From assembly GCA_029560585.1 (NCBI GenBank), contig JAKQKQ010000188.1:1-64000 (forward strand): a stretch of DNA of 64,000 bases, read 5' to 3'. The DNA comes from Verrucomicrobiota bacterium. GTDB lineage: Bacteria > Verrucomicrobiota > Verrucomicrobiia > JADLBR01. Position 1 is the first letter of the stretch. Each line of letters begins with the position of its first letter. The notes under the pieces were generated by a model, which saw nothing but the letters and a program-made list of their open reading frames with translations, searched no databases and had not been told where the DNA came from. Both the position numbers and the translations under genes were made by a program. This document shows positions 33,120 through 42,666 of the stretch, piece by piece.

Positions 33120-34538
33120 ATGATGGCGACATCCCCCACAACGCATGGGCGCACGCGCCGGGACTTCATCAAAGCCGGCGGCGCCCTAGTGGTCGGCGCG
33201 ATGGGCGCGGCCGATAGAGCCCTGGCCGGCGCCTCCGCGGCGGGGTCATCTCGACTCCGCGTGGCCAGCTTTCGGTGCGATGCGACGCCGCCCCTGGGAG
33301 AGACGCTGGTCTGGCTCACCAAGCTGACAACGATCAAGGACCCGCTGCTGGCCAAGGGCGTCGTTCTGGAGGATGGCGGGGAACGCTGCGTCCTGTGCGC
33401 CCTCGACTGGTGCCTCCTGTGCAACGAATCGGAATGGTCCTTCCGCGAAGCGATGGCGCGGGCGGCCGATACCGACCCGACCCGCGTTGCGATCCAGTGC
33501 ATTCACCAGCACGTGGCGCCGTATGCCGACGAGGGCGCGCACCGGCTGCTCGATGGGGCGCCCGGTTCGCCATCCCACCTCACGGCGAAGTTTCTCGACG
33601 ATCTTCGCAAGCGGCTGGGCGAGGCGATCCGCGGGGCCGTGGGGCGACTGGAGCCGTTCGACCGCGTGGGCTGCGGCGAGGCGAGGGTGGACCGCGTGGC
33701 CTCGGAGCGACGGCTCAAGGGTGCCGACGGCAACATCATCGTTCGGGGCAGCACCGGGGGCAGGAAGGCCGAGCTGGCGTCGATGCCGGAGGGCGACATC
33801 GACCCGATGCTCAAGACGATCACGTTCGCGCGCGGCGAGCAACCACTGGCCCGGCTCCACTACTACGCGACACATCCGCAGACGGTCTCCTGCGACGGGA
33901 GCGAGTCGGCAGATTTCGTGGGCGCGGCGCGCGAGGCGACCGAGCGCGAGGAGGGTGTGTTTCAGGTCTATTTCACCGGTTGCTCGGGCAACGTGACGGT
34001 CGGCAAGTATAATGATGAGACGCCGCGCGCGCGGGCGGAACTGGCGGAGCGGCTTCGCGCGGGCATGCGGGCGGCGATCGGCGCCTCGCGCCTCGCGCCG
34101 GCGGAGCACCTGGTGTGGCGCACGGACGCGCTCCGGTTACCCGTCCGAACCGACGCGGAGTTTCTCGACCCGAGCCGCGCATGGCTTGCCGATCCCAGAG
34201 CCGCCGAGGGAAACCGTGTCTACAGGGGCGCGATGCGGCTGGCCACGGCGGAACGGGCCGGGAGGCCGTTTGGGCTAAGTTCGCTGCAAATGGGCCGCAT
34301 CCACATCGTCCATCTGCCCGGCGAGCCAATGCTGGAGTTCCAGAGATTCGCGCAACGGTGCCGGCCTGATGCCTTTGTCGCCGTTGCCGGCTATGGCGAT
34401 TGCGGGTCGGCCTACCTCTGCACGGACGAGGCCTTTCGCGAGGGCGGCTATGAGCCGACCGCGACAAATCTGGCGCCCGGCGCAGAGCCGTTGCTCAAGG
34501 ACGCGATCCGAAGGTTGCTGGGGGAGGCCATGTCATGA
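33120..34538 (+). CDS. Tat-exported neutral-ceramidase-like protein
   Basis: A 472-residue protein with a twin-arginine signal (TRRDFIKAGGALVVGAMGA). The body resembles the neutral/alkaline non-lysosomal ceramidase N-terminal domain: FRCDATPPLGE, CALDWCLLCNES, IQCIHQHVAPYAD with metal-type histidines, and LHYYATHPQTVSCDGSESADF. In PVC genomes such proteins are common and need not act on ceramide; an amide or ester hydrolase role is likely. ATG 33120 follows AAAAGGG. It is next to the AraC regulator and upstream of the DegT gene. Confidence 0.75.
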   Translation: MMATSPTTHGRTRRDFIKAGGALVVGAMGAADRALAGASAAGSSRLRVASFRCDATPPLGETLVWLTKLTTIKDPLLAKGVVLEDGGERCVLCALDWCLLCNESEWSFREAMARAADTDPTRVAIQCIHQHVAPYADEGAHRLLDGAPGSPSHLTAKFLDDLRKRLGEAIRGAVGRLEPFDRVGCGEARVDRVASERRLKGADGNIIVRGSTGGRKAELASMPEGDIDPMLKTITFARGEQPLARLHYYATHPQTVSCDGSESADFVGAAREATEREEGVFQVYFTGCSGNVTVGKYNDETPRARAELAERLRAGMRAAIGASRLAPAEHLVWRTDALRLPVRTDAEFLDPSRAWLADPRAAEGNRVYRGAMRLATAERAGRPFGLSSLQMGRIHIVHLPGEPMLEFQRFAQRCRPDAFVAVAGYGDCGSAYLCTDEAFREGGYEPTATNLAPGAEPLLKDAIRRLLGEAMS

Positions 34539-34587
34539 GGATCGATGTTTGCGCGAGAGGCGCCACCGGCGCGGAAAATTGGGCTGT

Positions 34588-34649
34588 GGGGCGCCTGTGC
34601 CAGGCGCCATCCGGTCACCCGCAGCCGTCTCCCAGAGACGGCCTACAAG
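34588..34649 (+). repeat. Dispersed repeat family B, copy 1
   Basis: Matches 42582-42658: GCGCCATCCGGTCACCCGC, then a GCCGTCTC-CCA-GAGACGGC hairpin and CTACAA. The hairpin and CTACAA resemble the core of family A, so A and B are probably related. Lies between the ceramidase-like and DegT genes. Confidence 0.75.
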
Positions 34650-34710
34650 ACCTCCTATTTTCGAGATAGCAAATCACCAAAGAGCCATCGGTAACAAGGA
34701 GAACGCAGAC

Positions 34711-36096
34711 ATGAAAACAAATCGCAATCACGAGGGCATCGGGTTCACGCGCCGGGATTTCATCAAGACCGGGGGGGCAGTCGTGGGGAGCATGGCCGCG
34801 GGCGCATCCCTCGCCCAGACCAAGACCGAGGCACTCGCCATCGCCGGCGGCAGCCCGGCCGTCACGTTCCCCAAGGAGCAGCGCGCGGCAATCTACAAAT
34901 GGCCGCCGTATGGCGCCGACGAGAAGGCGGCGCTCACCGCGGCCATCGAATCGGACTCGACGGGCATCTATAAGTACAACGGCGATCTCGAGGACAAATG
35001 GAAGCAATACAACGGCGTGCCATTCTGCAAGAGCCACATGAACGGGACGAGCGCGCTCACGACGATGTACTTCGCCCTGACGCGCGAACTGCCGCCCGGC
35101 ACCGAGATCATGGTTCCCTCCTACACCTTCTTCGGCGCCATCTTGCCGATGAGGTTCTTCGGCTTCGTGCCGGTGTTCGTGGACATCGACCCGAAGACGG
35201 CGACGCTCTCCGTCGAGCACGCCAGCAAGGTCATCACGCCAAAGTGCAGGGCGATCATGGCCATGCACTCATGGGGCCTGCCGTGCGAGATGGACAAGAT
35301 CAACGACTTCGCCAAGGAGCACGGGCTGATCGTCCTCGAGGATTGCGCTCACGCGCACGGCGCGTCGATGCAGGGCAAGAAGGTCGGAAACTGGAGCCGC
35401 CTGGGCATCTACAGCTTCCAGGCGACGAAGGTCCTCCCCGGCATCGAGGGCGGCATGGGCGTGTACCAGCAGCGCGAGGACTTCGAGCGCGCCGCCGCCT
35501 TCGGCCACTACGAGGTGTGCGGGAAATACATTGCCGGAAGCCCCTACGCCGCCAACGCGCTGGCGCCGGACAGCCCGTACCGCAAGTACCAGGGGACCGG
35601 GCTTGGGATGAAGCTGCGCATGCACCCCCTGGCCGCCGTGCTGATCATGGCGCAGTTGGAGAAACTTGAAAAACAGAACGCCACCATCAATGGCCAGGTG
35701 CGCAAGCTCAACGATCGCGTCTGCCAGCTGCCGGGCCTCTCGGAGCCGGTGTGCCGCAAGGACCAGGAGCGCGTCTATTACAATTCGAACATCCTGTTCC
35801 TGGACCAGGCCAAGGCCGGGGTATCCCGCGCGGCCGTCATCAAGGCGCTGGCGGCGGAGGGGGTTTCGGTCGGTGCCGGTAACTATCCCGAGAACCACAA
35901 GTATGCCGTCTATTCCGAGCCGGAGTGGTGGCACCACGCCCCGACTGTCCCGAAGACGCTGGCGGGCTGCGAGGAGGTGAACTCCAAGGCCATGAACGTC
36001 GCGCTCTTTCGCAGGGATTGCCCCGAGCTGGTCGAGCAGTACGCCCGGGCATTCGAAAAGGTCTGGGCGCACCGGGACGCGCTGCCTAAATCGTAG
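34711..36096 (+). CDS. DegT/DnrJ/EryC1/StrS aminotransferase with a Tat signal
   Basis: A 461-residue PLP enzyme of the sugar aminotransferase family. Visible are MNGTSALTTMYFAL (cofactor loop), PSYTFFGAILPMRFFGFVPVFVDID, LIVLEDCAHAHGASMQGKKVGNW and the Schiff-base lysine in YSFQATKVLPGIEGGMG. It has an N-terminal twin-arginine signal (FTRRDFIKTGGAVVGSMAAG), odd for a family that works on nucleotide sugars in the cytosol. AAGGAGAA lies 9 nt before the ATG. It lies in a rightward run of exported proteins. Perhaps it acts on free sugars or is carried as a folded holoenzyme. Confidence 0.88.
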   Translation: MKTNRNHEGIGFTRRDFIKTGGAVVGSMAAGASLAQTKTEALAIAGGSPAVTFPKEQRAAIYKWPPYGADEKAALTAAIESDSTGIYKYNGDLEDKWKQYNGVPFCKSHMNGTSALTTMYFALTRELPPGTEIMVPSYTFFGAILPMRFFGFVPVFVDIDPKTATLSVEHASKVITPKCRAIMAMHSWGLPCEMDKINDFAKEHGLIVLEDCAHAHGASMQGKKVGNWSRLGIYSFQATKVLPGIEGGMGVYQQREDFERAAAFGHYEVCGKYIAGSPYAANALAPDSPYRKYQGTGLGMKLRMHPLAAVLIMAQLEKLEKQNATINGQVRKLNDRVCQLPGLSEPVCRKDQERVYYNSNILFLDQAKAGVSRAAVIKALAAEGVSVGAGNYPENHKYAVYSEPEWWHHAPTVPKTLAGCEEVNSKAMNVALFRRDCPELVEQYARAFEKVWAHRDALPKS

Positions 36097-36164
36097 TGGA
36101 CGCCGGATATAGCGCGCCCACAGGATCCCACAGGGACGAGACGCAACCAGAATCATCAAAACCC

Positions 36165-37544
36165 ATGAAAAGAATCACCACCCCAGCCAAGGCCATGACC
36201 CTCGCGTTTTCGCTGCTGTGCTCCGGAGAGATCCCGGCGCGCGCCGCGGAATCGGCCGACCCATTTCTGCCGGCGCACAAGCTCGTGGCCAAGACCTACA
36301 ACTCGGGCTTCCCCGAGGGACATGACACCTACAACAGCATGGGGACCGGAAGCGACGGCCGGATCTATTATGTGCTGAGCGCCGAGCCATACGATATCGG
36401 CGCGAAGGTGTTCGTGTTCGATCCGGCGACCCAGAAGATCACGCGCCTGGGCGACCTGACCGAGATCTGCGGCGAGAAGGACGCCAAGACGATCGTGCAG
36501 GGCAAGAGCCACGTGAACTTCGTCGAGTCCGACGGGAAGCTCTACTTCGCCACGCACATCGGCTTCTACAGCAACGTCGATGGCATGGAGACGATGGGCA
36601 TTCCGCCGGCGGGATGGAAGAAGTACCCCGGCGGCCACCTGCTCGCCTACGACATGAAGGCCAACAAGTTCGAGGATTTCGGCATCGCGCCGCAGGGCGA
36701 GGGCGTGCTGACGTTCAACATGGACACGCGGCGCGGGCGGGGCTTTGGGATGACGTGGCCGTACGGGCAGTTTTTCCGCTTCGACTACGCCACGAAGAAC
36801 CTGAAGAACTTCGGCAAGACTTGCGCCGACGGGGAGGGCGCCAAGGGCGCGAACTACCGCACGGTGTGCCGGTCCATCGCCGTCGACCCCGAGGATGGCT
36901 CCGCCTACTACAGCACGTCCGAGGGCAACATTTTCCGCTATCGCGCCGACACGGACAGCGTCGAAAAGATCGAGGGCGAGGATCTGAGAAAAGACTACTT
37001 CGGTCTCTACGACCCGACATCGCCCGGCCACATGGGGTACAACTGGCGGATGACGTTCTATCGGCCGGCCGACAAGATGATCTACGGCGTCCACGGGAAC
37101 TCGGGCTATCTCTTTCGCTTCGACCCGCGGCTGAAGCGCATCGAGGTGCTCGACCGGATCACGTCGGATGTGTCGAAGCGGAGCGGCATGTTCGACCAGT
37201 TCAGCTACGGGTACCTCGGTTTCGCGCTCGGGCCGGATGGCGACACCATCCACTACCTCACCGGCGGGCCGATCTACATCGACGGCAAGCGCGTGAAGGG
37301 CAAGGACAGCATCGCGATGGGTGCTGCCAAGGGGCTTGAGAACCTGCATCTGGTGACCTACCACATCCCCACGGGGCGCTGTACCGACCATGGCGCGATC
37401 TTCTACCCCGATGGCCAGCGGCCGCTCTACATCAACTCGATCGCCGTCGGCAAGGATGGCAGCGTCTACTCGCTGGGCCGCATCACCGAGAATGGCAAGA
37501 CGCGCGCGGATCTCTTTTGTGTGGAGGGACCGTTTCGACCATAG
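36165..37544 (+). CDS. Secreted beta-propeller protein (SMP-30/NHL-like)
   Basis: A 459-residue protein with a signal peptide (to about residue 26) and repeated blade-like strands: MGTGSDGRIYYVLS, SDGKLYFATHIGF, AVDPEDGSAYYSTSEG, DKMIYGVHGNSGYLFRFDP and SIAVGKDGSVYSLGRI. This is typical of SMP-30/gluconolactonase-like or NHL propellers. No catalytic metal site can be named with confidence. It follows the DegT gene by 68 bp and is probably co-transcribed. A 915-codon antisense frame over this gene is a codon-usage shadow. Confidence 0.7.
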   Translation: MKRITTPAKAMTLAFSLLCSGEIPARAAESADPFLPAHKLVAKTYNSGFPEGHDTYNSMGTGSDGRIYYVLSAEPYDIGAKVFVFDPATQKITRLGDLTEICGEKDAKTIVQGKSHVNFVESDGKLYFATHIGFYSNVDGMETMGIPPAGWKKYPGGHLLAYDMKANKFEDFGIAPQGEGVLTFNMDTRRGRGFGMTWPYGQFFRFDYATKNLKNFGKTCADGEGAKGANYRTVCRSIAVDPEDGSAYYSTSEGNIFRYRADTDSVEKIEGEDLRKDYFGLYDPTSPGHMGYNWRMTFYRPADKMIYGVHGNSGYLFRFDPRLKRIEVLDRITSDVSKRSGMFDQFSYGYLGFALGPDGDTIHYLTGGPIYIDGKRVKGKDSIAMGAAKGLENLHLVTYHIPTGRCTDHGAIFYPDGQRPLYINSIAVGKDGSVYSLGRITENGKTRADLFCVEGPFRP

Positions 37545-37625
37545 GGAGGAGCGTGCCGCTGGCTCCCAGCAGAGGTTGTCGGCTGAAGATTCGACAGACT
37601 GACTCGAGAACCCAGATGACGGGTT

Positions 37626-37675
37626 GCAGGAGCCTGCTCGCAGGCGATTCGAATCGCGCGCAAGCGCGCTCCTAC
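37626..37675 (+). repeat. REP-like palindrome (family C), copy 1
   Basis: CAGGAGCCTGCTCGCAGGCGATT faces AATCGCGCGCAAGCGCGCTCCTAC across GATTCGAATC. This is two REP-like units head to head, with the GTAGGAGCGCGCTTGCGCGCGA core known from pseudomonad REPs. It lies in the 204-bp gap between the propeller and glycosidase-like genes. Confidence 0.8.
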
Positions 37676-37748
37676 ACCGCGCTTTTGAGGCCGGTGGCAT
37701 CCGCGTGCGGGGCATGGAACCCAGACATCTGAAAGCAAGGGGTAAACC

Positions 37749-40715
37749 ATGAAGATCCCATCCCTCGTGGCGCTGGTCGCATGCGCCTCGTGCGCGCGAG
37801 CGCTCGCGGACGAACCCGCGGTCGGTATCCCGTTCAAGCCCGATCCGCCCCCCGCGGTGGATGGCCAGTTGGAGGAATGGACAAGCGTCCCCGGTGCGCT
37901 CGTGCTCAACCGCGCCGAACAGGCGACGTGGGGCTCGGCGCATTGGAAGTCCCCCGATGACCTCTCCGCGAAGGTCTGGCTCGCCTGGCGGCAGGACATG
38001 CTCTACCTCGCCGCGGACGTCGCGGACGACAAGATCCGACAGACCGAGCGCGGCGCGGGCATCTGGAAAGGTGACTGCGTGCAGCTCTACCTCGATCTCG
38101 CGCCAGATGACGAGATCGGGCGAAAGCACTTTGGCAAGGGCCAGCTCCAGATCGTCTTCAGTCCGGGAAATTTTAGGCGCGGCGGCGATTCGCTGACCGA
38201 TTGCCCGCCGGAATCGTATTGCGTCAAGCCGTCGGCGCTCGAACTCCGGGGCGCCCTGGTCGCCGCACAGCAGACCGGCCACGGCTACACGCTGGAGGCC
38301 GCCATCCCGTGGGCGACGCTCGGCGTCGGCCGGCCGGTGGCCGGCATGCCTGCGAATTTCGAGATCGCCGTATTCGACACGGACGGCACCGAGCCGCGCC
38401 CCGAAAAGCTCCTCAGCTTCTCGACGAAACCATGGGCGATGACGCGCCCGCGCATGAGTTCCGCCGTGCTGGCCGGCGCGGACGGCAAACCGCCCGCCGT
38501 TTTCCGCGGCGCGACGGTCTTCGAAAAGGTGGAGTTGAAGCCGGGACAAAGAGAGACGTTCAGATTCACCGCCGCCAAACCGACCGACGGGAAGGAGGCC
38601 GTGCTGGTGCTGAAGGCACGCATGGACACGCCGAAAGTCGGCGGCTACACGCAGGCACTGCGGCTGACCCTCGGCGGCACGGCGCTCGACGGGAAACGCC
38701 TGATGAACAAACCGCTGGAGGCCAAAGGCGAAGACGGCCGCCTCCATCGGCTCGCCGCGGCCGACCGTTTCACGACTTACTACGCGCCGGATTTCACCAG
38801 TGCCGACAGCTCCCGATATGCGATACGCGGCGTCAAGACCGGCGAATTCGAACTCCGCGTCACCGACTTGTTGCGCGAGGGTGAAAACCAACTCGTCATC
38901 CAAAATGCGTGCGGGGATAAAGTGACGCGGTCATTGGTCGCAGCCGATTGCAGGCTTGTGCTCACCGCACCGCCTCCCCCGCCGAAACCCAAGGCCGGGC
39001 CGCCCACCGGCGCGATTCCGGTCTGCGCGCCGGCCAAAGAGCCCCGCGGCGATTTCGGTGTCCGTGAACTGCCGGATGCCGCCATCGAGACAGAGATCGC
39101 CGGCGAGAAGATCACGGTCGCGAGCCGTTTCTCGACGCCGGCGGGGAAATGGGAGCGCGGTTCAAATCCGTTCTTCGCGCACTCCCGGCAGATCGATCGC
39201 AGGGACGAGGCCACCGTTGTCCGAGACACGTTTAGGAATCTCACCGAAGAGAACCTGCCGCTCATGCAGCGGCATGAGATCGCCATTTCGTCCCCGTTTC
39301 CGATCAAGAGGATCTGGCTAGCCGGCCTCTCACCGGCAGGGTTGACGGGCACCTCATCCGACGGCGCGAATCCCACGACGTTTGGAATGACCGGGAAGAC
39401 CGGCGTCGGCCTGTTGCCGCTCAACGACGAGTTTCAGGTCCATGTCACCAATTACGCCGCCGACGGCGCACTGGGGCTCGCCGACAACCAGTTCGTGCTG
39501 CGCCCCGGACAAACCTATATTGCCGAGTGGGCCATCGTGCCGGTCGCGCGGCCCGATTATTTCGACTTCGTCAATGCGGCGCGGCGGCTGGTGGACGCGA
39601 ACTTCACCATCCCATATTGCTTCGCGTTCCTGCGCGCGGGGGCATTGACCGACAAATGGTCCGATGAACAGTTCGCCGAATTCATCAGGCTCAAGAGCGC
39701 GGATCTGGTCTGCGCCGGCCTTTCGTCCTTGCGATATCAGGGGCACTACCCGCAGGGGATCGCGTTCCAGCTTGTCCAGCACGATAGCTACAGGCGCTAC
39801 GTGGAGCGTGTCCACCGGCTGGCGCCAGCCGCGAAGACCAGCATCTATTTCCACTGCTACATCGACTCTGAGGAGAATGCGGCGGCAAAGTTTCCCGACG
39901 CGCGCGTGCTGCGCAGCGACGGCTCGCACGCCGACTATGGCCAGCCTTTCTACGGGATCTTTTTCCCGACCGAGGGCAACGCCTACGGCCGCGCCATCCG
40001 ACGCAACGTGGACATCATCCTCGACGACATCAAGGCCGACGGCGTGTATTGGGACGAACTGGAATACAGCGCCTACGCCTATCACTACGGGGAACCGTGG
40101 GATGGCTGCTCGGCGGACATCGATGCGACGACGATGAAAATCCGCCGGCTGAAATCTTCGGTGACGCTGCTCTCGCAGCCGTGGCGCGTGGCACTGATCA
40201 AGGAGATCATGGCGCGCGGGCCCTTCATTGCCAACGGCCAGCCACGGACCCGAACCGTGGCGCGCCTGAAATTCCCGCGATTCGTGGAAACCGGCAATAT
40301 CAGCAACTGTGCCCGCGCCCAGCTTCATTCGCCGATCGCCCTCGGCGACCATCTCACCGAGCGATGCGAGGAAGATGCCTACCGGAACATGGTCGCCGCG
40401 CTCGACTACGGCTGTGTCTCTCACTGGTACAGTGACGTGCAGGTCATGCCGGCCTATGAGACCATCACGAAGTACATGTACCCCATCACGCCGATCGAAT
40501 TGCACGAAGGCTACATCATCGCCAAAGAGCGCATCCTGACCAACCGCAGCGGCCTGTTCGGGTGGGGCGATGCGTCCAAACACGAAGTCCACGTCTTCGA
40601 TGACACCGGGCGCGAGGTCGCGGATTTCAAAGCGCCGATCGTCGAGCGCGATGGCGCAACGTTCACCGAACTGCGCATCGGCGAGGGCTGGAGCGCGGCG
40701 ATCGTGAGGCGGTGA
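37749..40715 (+). CDS. Large secreted protein: CBM9-like domain plus glycosidase-like barrel
   Basis: A 988-residue exported protein. After the signal peptide, residues about 30-215 form a CBM9/DOMON-like carbohydrate-binding domain (VDGQLEEWTSVPGA, WLAWRQDMLYLAADVADD, GDCVQLYLDL, YTLEAAIPWATLG). A beta-rich central part (about 240-600) has jelly-roll strands. The C-terminal 380 residues look like a TIM-barrel hydrolase, with IYFHCYIDSEENA, DIILDDIKADGVYWDELEY (candidate acidic residues) and CVSHWYSDVQVMPAYE. A glycoside hydrolase of unassigned family is the best guess. It is the last gene of the rightward AraC-led run. Confidence 0.7.
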   Translation: MKIPSLVALVACASCARALADEPAVGIPFKPDPPPAVDGQLEEWTSVPGALVLNRAEQATWGSAHWKSPDDLSAKVWLAWRQDMLYLAADVADDKIRQTERGAGIWKGDCVQLYLDLAPDDEIGRKHFGKGQLQIVFSPGNFRRGGDSLTDCPPESYCVKPSALELRGALVAAQQTGHGYTLEAAIPWATLGVGRPVAGMPANFEIAVFDTDGTEPRPEKLLSFSTKPWAMTRPRMSSAVLAGADGKPPAVFRGATVFEKVELKPGQRETFRFTAAKPTDGKEAVLVLKARMDTPKVGGYTQALRLTLGGTALDGKRLMNKPLEAKGEDGRLHRLAAADRFTTYYAPDFTSADSSRYAIRGVKTGEFELRVTDLLREGENQLVIQNACGDKVTRSLVAADCRLVLTAPPPPPKPKAGPPTGAIPVCAPAKEPRGDFGVRELPDAAIETEIAGEKITVASRFSTPAGKWERGSNPFFAHSRQIDRRDEATVVRDTFRNLTEENLPLMQRHEIAISSPFPIKRIWLAGLSPAGLTGTSSDGANPTTFGMTGKTGVGLLPLNDEFQVHVTNYAADGALGLADNQFVLRPGQTYIAEWAIVPVARPDYFDFVNAARRLVDANFTIPYCFAFLRAGALTDKWSDEQFAEFIRLKSADLVCAGLSSLRYQGHYPQGIAFQLVQHDSYRRYVERVHRLAPAAKTSIYFHCYIDSEENAAAKFPDARVLRSDGSHADYGQPFYGIFFPTEGNAYGRAIRRNVDIILDDIKADGVYWDELEYSAYAYHYGEPWDGCSADIDATTMKIRRLKSSVTLLSQPWRVALIKEIMARGPFIANGQPRTRTVARLKFPRFVETGNISNCARAQLHSPIALGDHLTERCEEDAYRNMVAALDYGCVSHWYSDVQVMPAYETITKYMYPITPIELHEGYIIAKERILTNRSGLFGWGDASKHEVHVFDDTGREVADFKAPIVERDGATFTELRIGEGWSAAIVRR

Positions 40716-40823
40716 AGTTCAATACCCGACATCCAACCTCAACGTCCAATAACCAACATTCAACTCCCAATGTCCAAGGCGGCACTCGGGCTGGCCCGGC
40801 CCGCGAGGCGAGTGTGTCTCAAG

Positions 40824-40996
40824 ACCTCTGAACAGCGCCGCCTGACACAGGCGTCCTACAAATTTTGCAGGGCGTCTCTGTGAGACGCCGTCCTTTGTCG
40901 GACGCCATCGGACGTCCCCTCTATCATCAGATGGGCATTGATTGTTGGATGTTCCGTGTGGGCGTTTGAGTTTTGAGATAGCCTCAGGCCGCGGGC
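40824..40996 (+). repeat. Dispersed repeat family A, copy 2
   Basis: Second copy of the element at 6447-6628, with the compensated hairpin GGCGTCTC-TGT-GAGACGCC. The gap 40716-41038 also carries a run of TCCAA/CCAAC-rich sequence at 40730-40780 and no gene. Confidence 0.8.
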
Positions 40997-41038
40997 CCTT
41001 CCGGGGTTCACGCATCCATCGATTAACACTCGCGCCTT

Positions 41039-42412
41039 TCAATAATCTCTAAACGGTCCCCGTGGTTCGGCGGCATCCATGGCGCCGCGCCATGCGTCGA
41101 ACTTCGCCCTCATCATGGCGGCGATGTCGGGTTTCTCGGCCGAGAGGTCTTTCGTTTCTCCCGGATCGGCGGCGAGATCGAAGAGGCCTTTGCCCTTTGC
41201 TGAATTGACCCATTTCCAGTTCCCGATTCGCGCGGCGCAATCGGCGCGGCGCTGCCAGAACATCTCCGTGCGCGGGGAAGGCTTTTCGCCGCGGAGCGCG
41301 GGTAGCATGTCGAAACCGTCGAGAGGGGCGGTCGGGGGTTTGGCGTCTGCGGCGGCTGCGAGCGTGGGAAGCAGTTCCAGCGATGTGAGAAAGGCGTCGG
41401 TGGTCTTGCCGGTGGGGAGGTGTCCGGGCCACCACGCGATGAACGGGACACGCAGGCCACCTTCCCACATTGTGCTCTTGGCTCCCTTCAGTGGGGCGTT
41501 GCCGCCGTTGCCGCTGCCGCCGTTATCGGAGAGGAACATGACGAGTGTATCTTTGTCACGCCCGGACCTCTGGAGCGCGGCGAGGATTTCGCCGATGGCG
41601 GCGTCCATGCAGGTAACGGCGGCCGCATAGGGCTTGAGTTTCTCCTCGATGGCGCTCTCGGCGTATTTTGCGAGGAACTCGGGCGGGGCCTGGACGCCGG
41701 GTTTCCCGAAGCTCGATGCGCCATGCGGGGCATTGAATGCCAGATAGAGAAAGAAGGGGCGGGAGGAATGTTTTTCGATGAAGGCGAGCGCCTCCCGGCG
41801 GAAGACTTCGGTGGCGTAGGTGCCGCGGTCTTCCTGCGTGCGGCTGTTGCCGCGGAACATGGATGGGATGCCGTAGCGCTCGTGGGTGTAGTAATCGATG
41901 CCGTTGTTGCCGATGCCGTAGAAGAAATCAAACCCGCGCTGGAGCGGCAGGAAGCGTTTCGCCTGGCCCATGTCCCACTTGCCGACGGCGCCGGTGGCAT
42001 AGCCCGCCGCCCGCAGGACGTTGCCGATCGTGATCTCGCGGGGGTCGAGGCCGAGGGTCATTTCGGGGGAGACGGCGTATTCCTCGGGAGTGTACTGATG
42101 CCCGTAGTTGGTCATGTCATTGCGGACCATGTCGTAGAGACCGTTGCGCTGCGGGTAGCGACCGGTGAGGATGCTGCCGCGCGATGGCGTGCAGGCGGGC
42201 CAGGTGACGTAGAAGTTCGTGGCGCGGACCCCTTCCCTGGCGAGGCGATCGAGGGTGGGGGTGAGGATGGGTTTCGTCCCGATGCATCCGAGATCGGGGT
42301 ATCCCTGATCGTCGCTGACGATGAGGATGATGTTGGGCTTCGGCGCGGCGGCGGAAGCGACCGTGGGAGCGACGAGAAGACAGGCGAGCAGAGCGCGAGC
42401 GAGGAAACGCAT
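41039..42412 (-). CDS. Secreted sulfatase (arylsulfatase family)
   Basis: A 457-residue sulfatase with a signal peptide (MRFLARALLACLLVAPTVASA). NIILIVSDDQGYPDLGC gives the metal Asp pair, CTPSRGSILTGRYP holds the formylglycine cysteine in the C-x-P-S-R motif, and TLVMFLSDNGGSGNGG, STMWEGGLRVPF and GKWDMGQAKR complete the active site. Maturation needs an anaerobic sulfatase-modifying or FGE enzyme, not in this window. It hydrolyses sulfate esters, likely on marine-type or mucin polysaccharides. The ATG at 42412 was chosen because upstream in-frame codons run through a REP element. Confidence 0.95.
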   Translation of the reverse strand: MRFLARALLACLLVAPTVASAAAPKPNIILIVSDDQGYPDLGCIGTKPILTPTLDRLAREGVRATNFYVTWPACTPSRGSILTGRYPQRNGLYDMVRNDMTNYGHQYTPEEYAVSPEMTLGLDPREITIGNVLRAAGYATGAVGKWDMGQAKRFLPLQRGFDFFYGIGNNGIDYYTHERYGIPSMFRGNSRTQEDRGTYATEVFRREALAFIEKHSSRPFFLYLAFNAPHGASSFGKPGVQAPPEFLAKYAESAIEEKLKPYAAAVTCMDAAIGEILAALQRSGRDKDTLVMFLSDNGGSGNGGNAPLKGAKSTMWEGGLRVPFIAWWPGHLPTGKTTDAFLTSLELLPTLAAAADAKPPTAPLDGFDMLPALRGEKPSPRTEMFWQRRADCAARIGNWKWVNSAKGKGLFDLAADPGETKDLSAEKPDIAAMMRAKFDAWRGAMDAAEPRGPFRDY

Positions 42413-42510
42413 TGCAGAACTATGGGGCCGGGGAATAGAAGGCTGAAACAAAATAGTTGGAGCGTTTTCCGCGTTCCGTTGGCCGTCTTCCGTCTTTGTC
42501 CCGCGTGCGC

Positions 42511-42535
42511 GAATCGCGCGCAAGCGCGCTCCTAC
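42511..42535 (+). repeat. REP-like palindrome (family C), copy 2 (half unit)
   Basis: A single unit, GAATCGCGCGCAAGCGCGCTCCTAC. It lies upstream of the sulfatase gene. Confidence 0.75.
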
Positions 42536-42581
42536 GTTTCCATTCGCTCTGGGACTCAGATTCCATGCCGCCCGATGGTTG

Positions 42582-42658
42582 CAGGGCGCCCGTGTCAGGC
42601 GCCATCCGGTCACCCGCTGCCGTCTCCTGGAGACGGCCTACAAATTCTCTGAATTGCG
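42582..42658 (+). repeat. Dispersed repeat family B, copy 2
   Basis: Second copy of the element at 34588, with GCCGTCTC-CTG-GAGACGGC hairpin followed by CTACAAATTCTCTGAA. It lies between the FAD-oxidoreductase 3' end and the sulfatase 5' region. Confidence 0.75.
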
Positions 42659-42666
42659 CGCTCTTC

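Noticed and set aside
36156-38903. 915-codon open frame on the minus strand
   Set aside because: It lies antisense to the propeller and glycosidase-like genes, spans their intergenic REP element, and its product is low-complexity Arg/His/Gly-rich with no domain.
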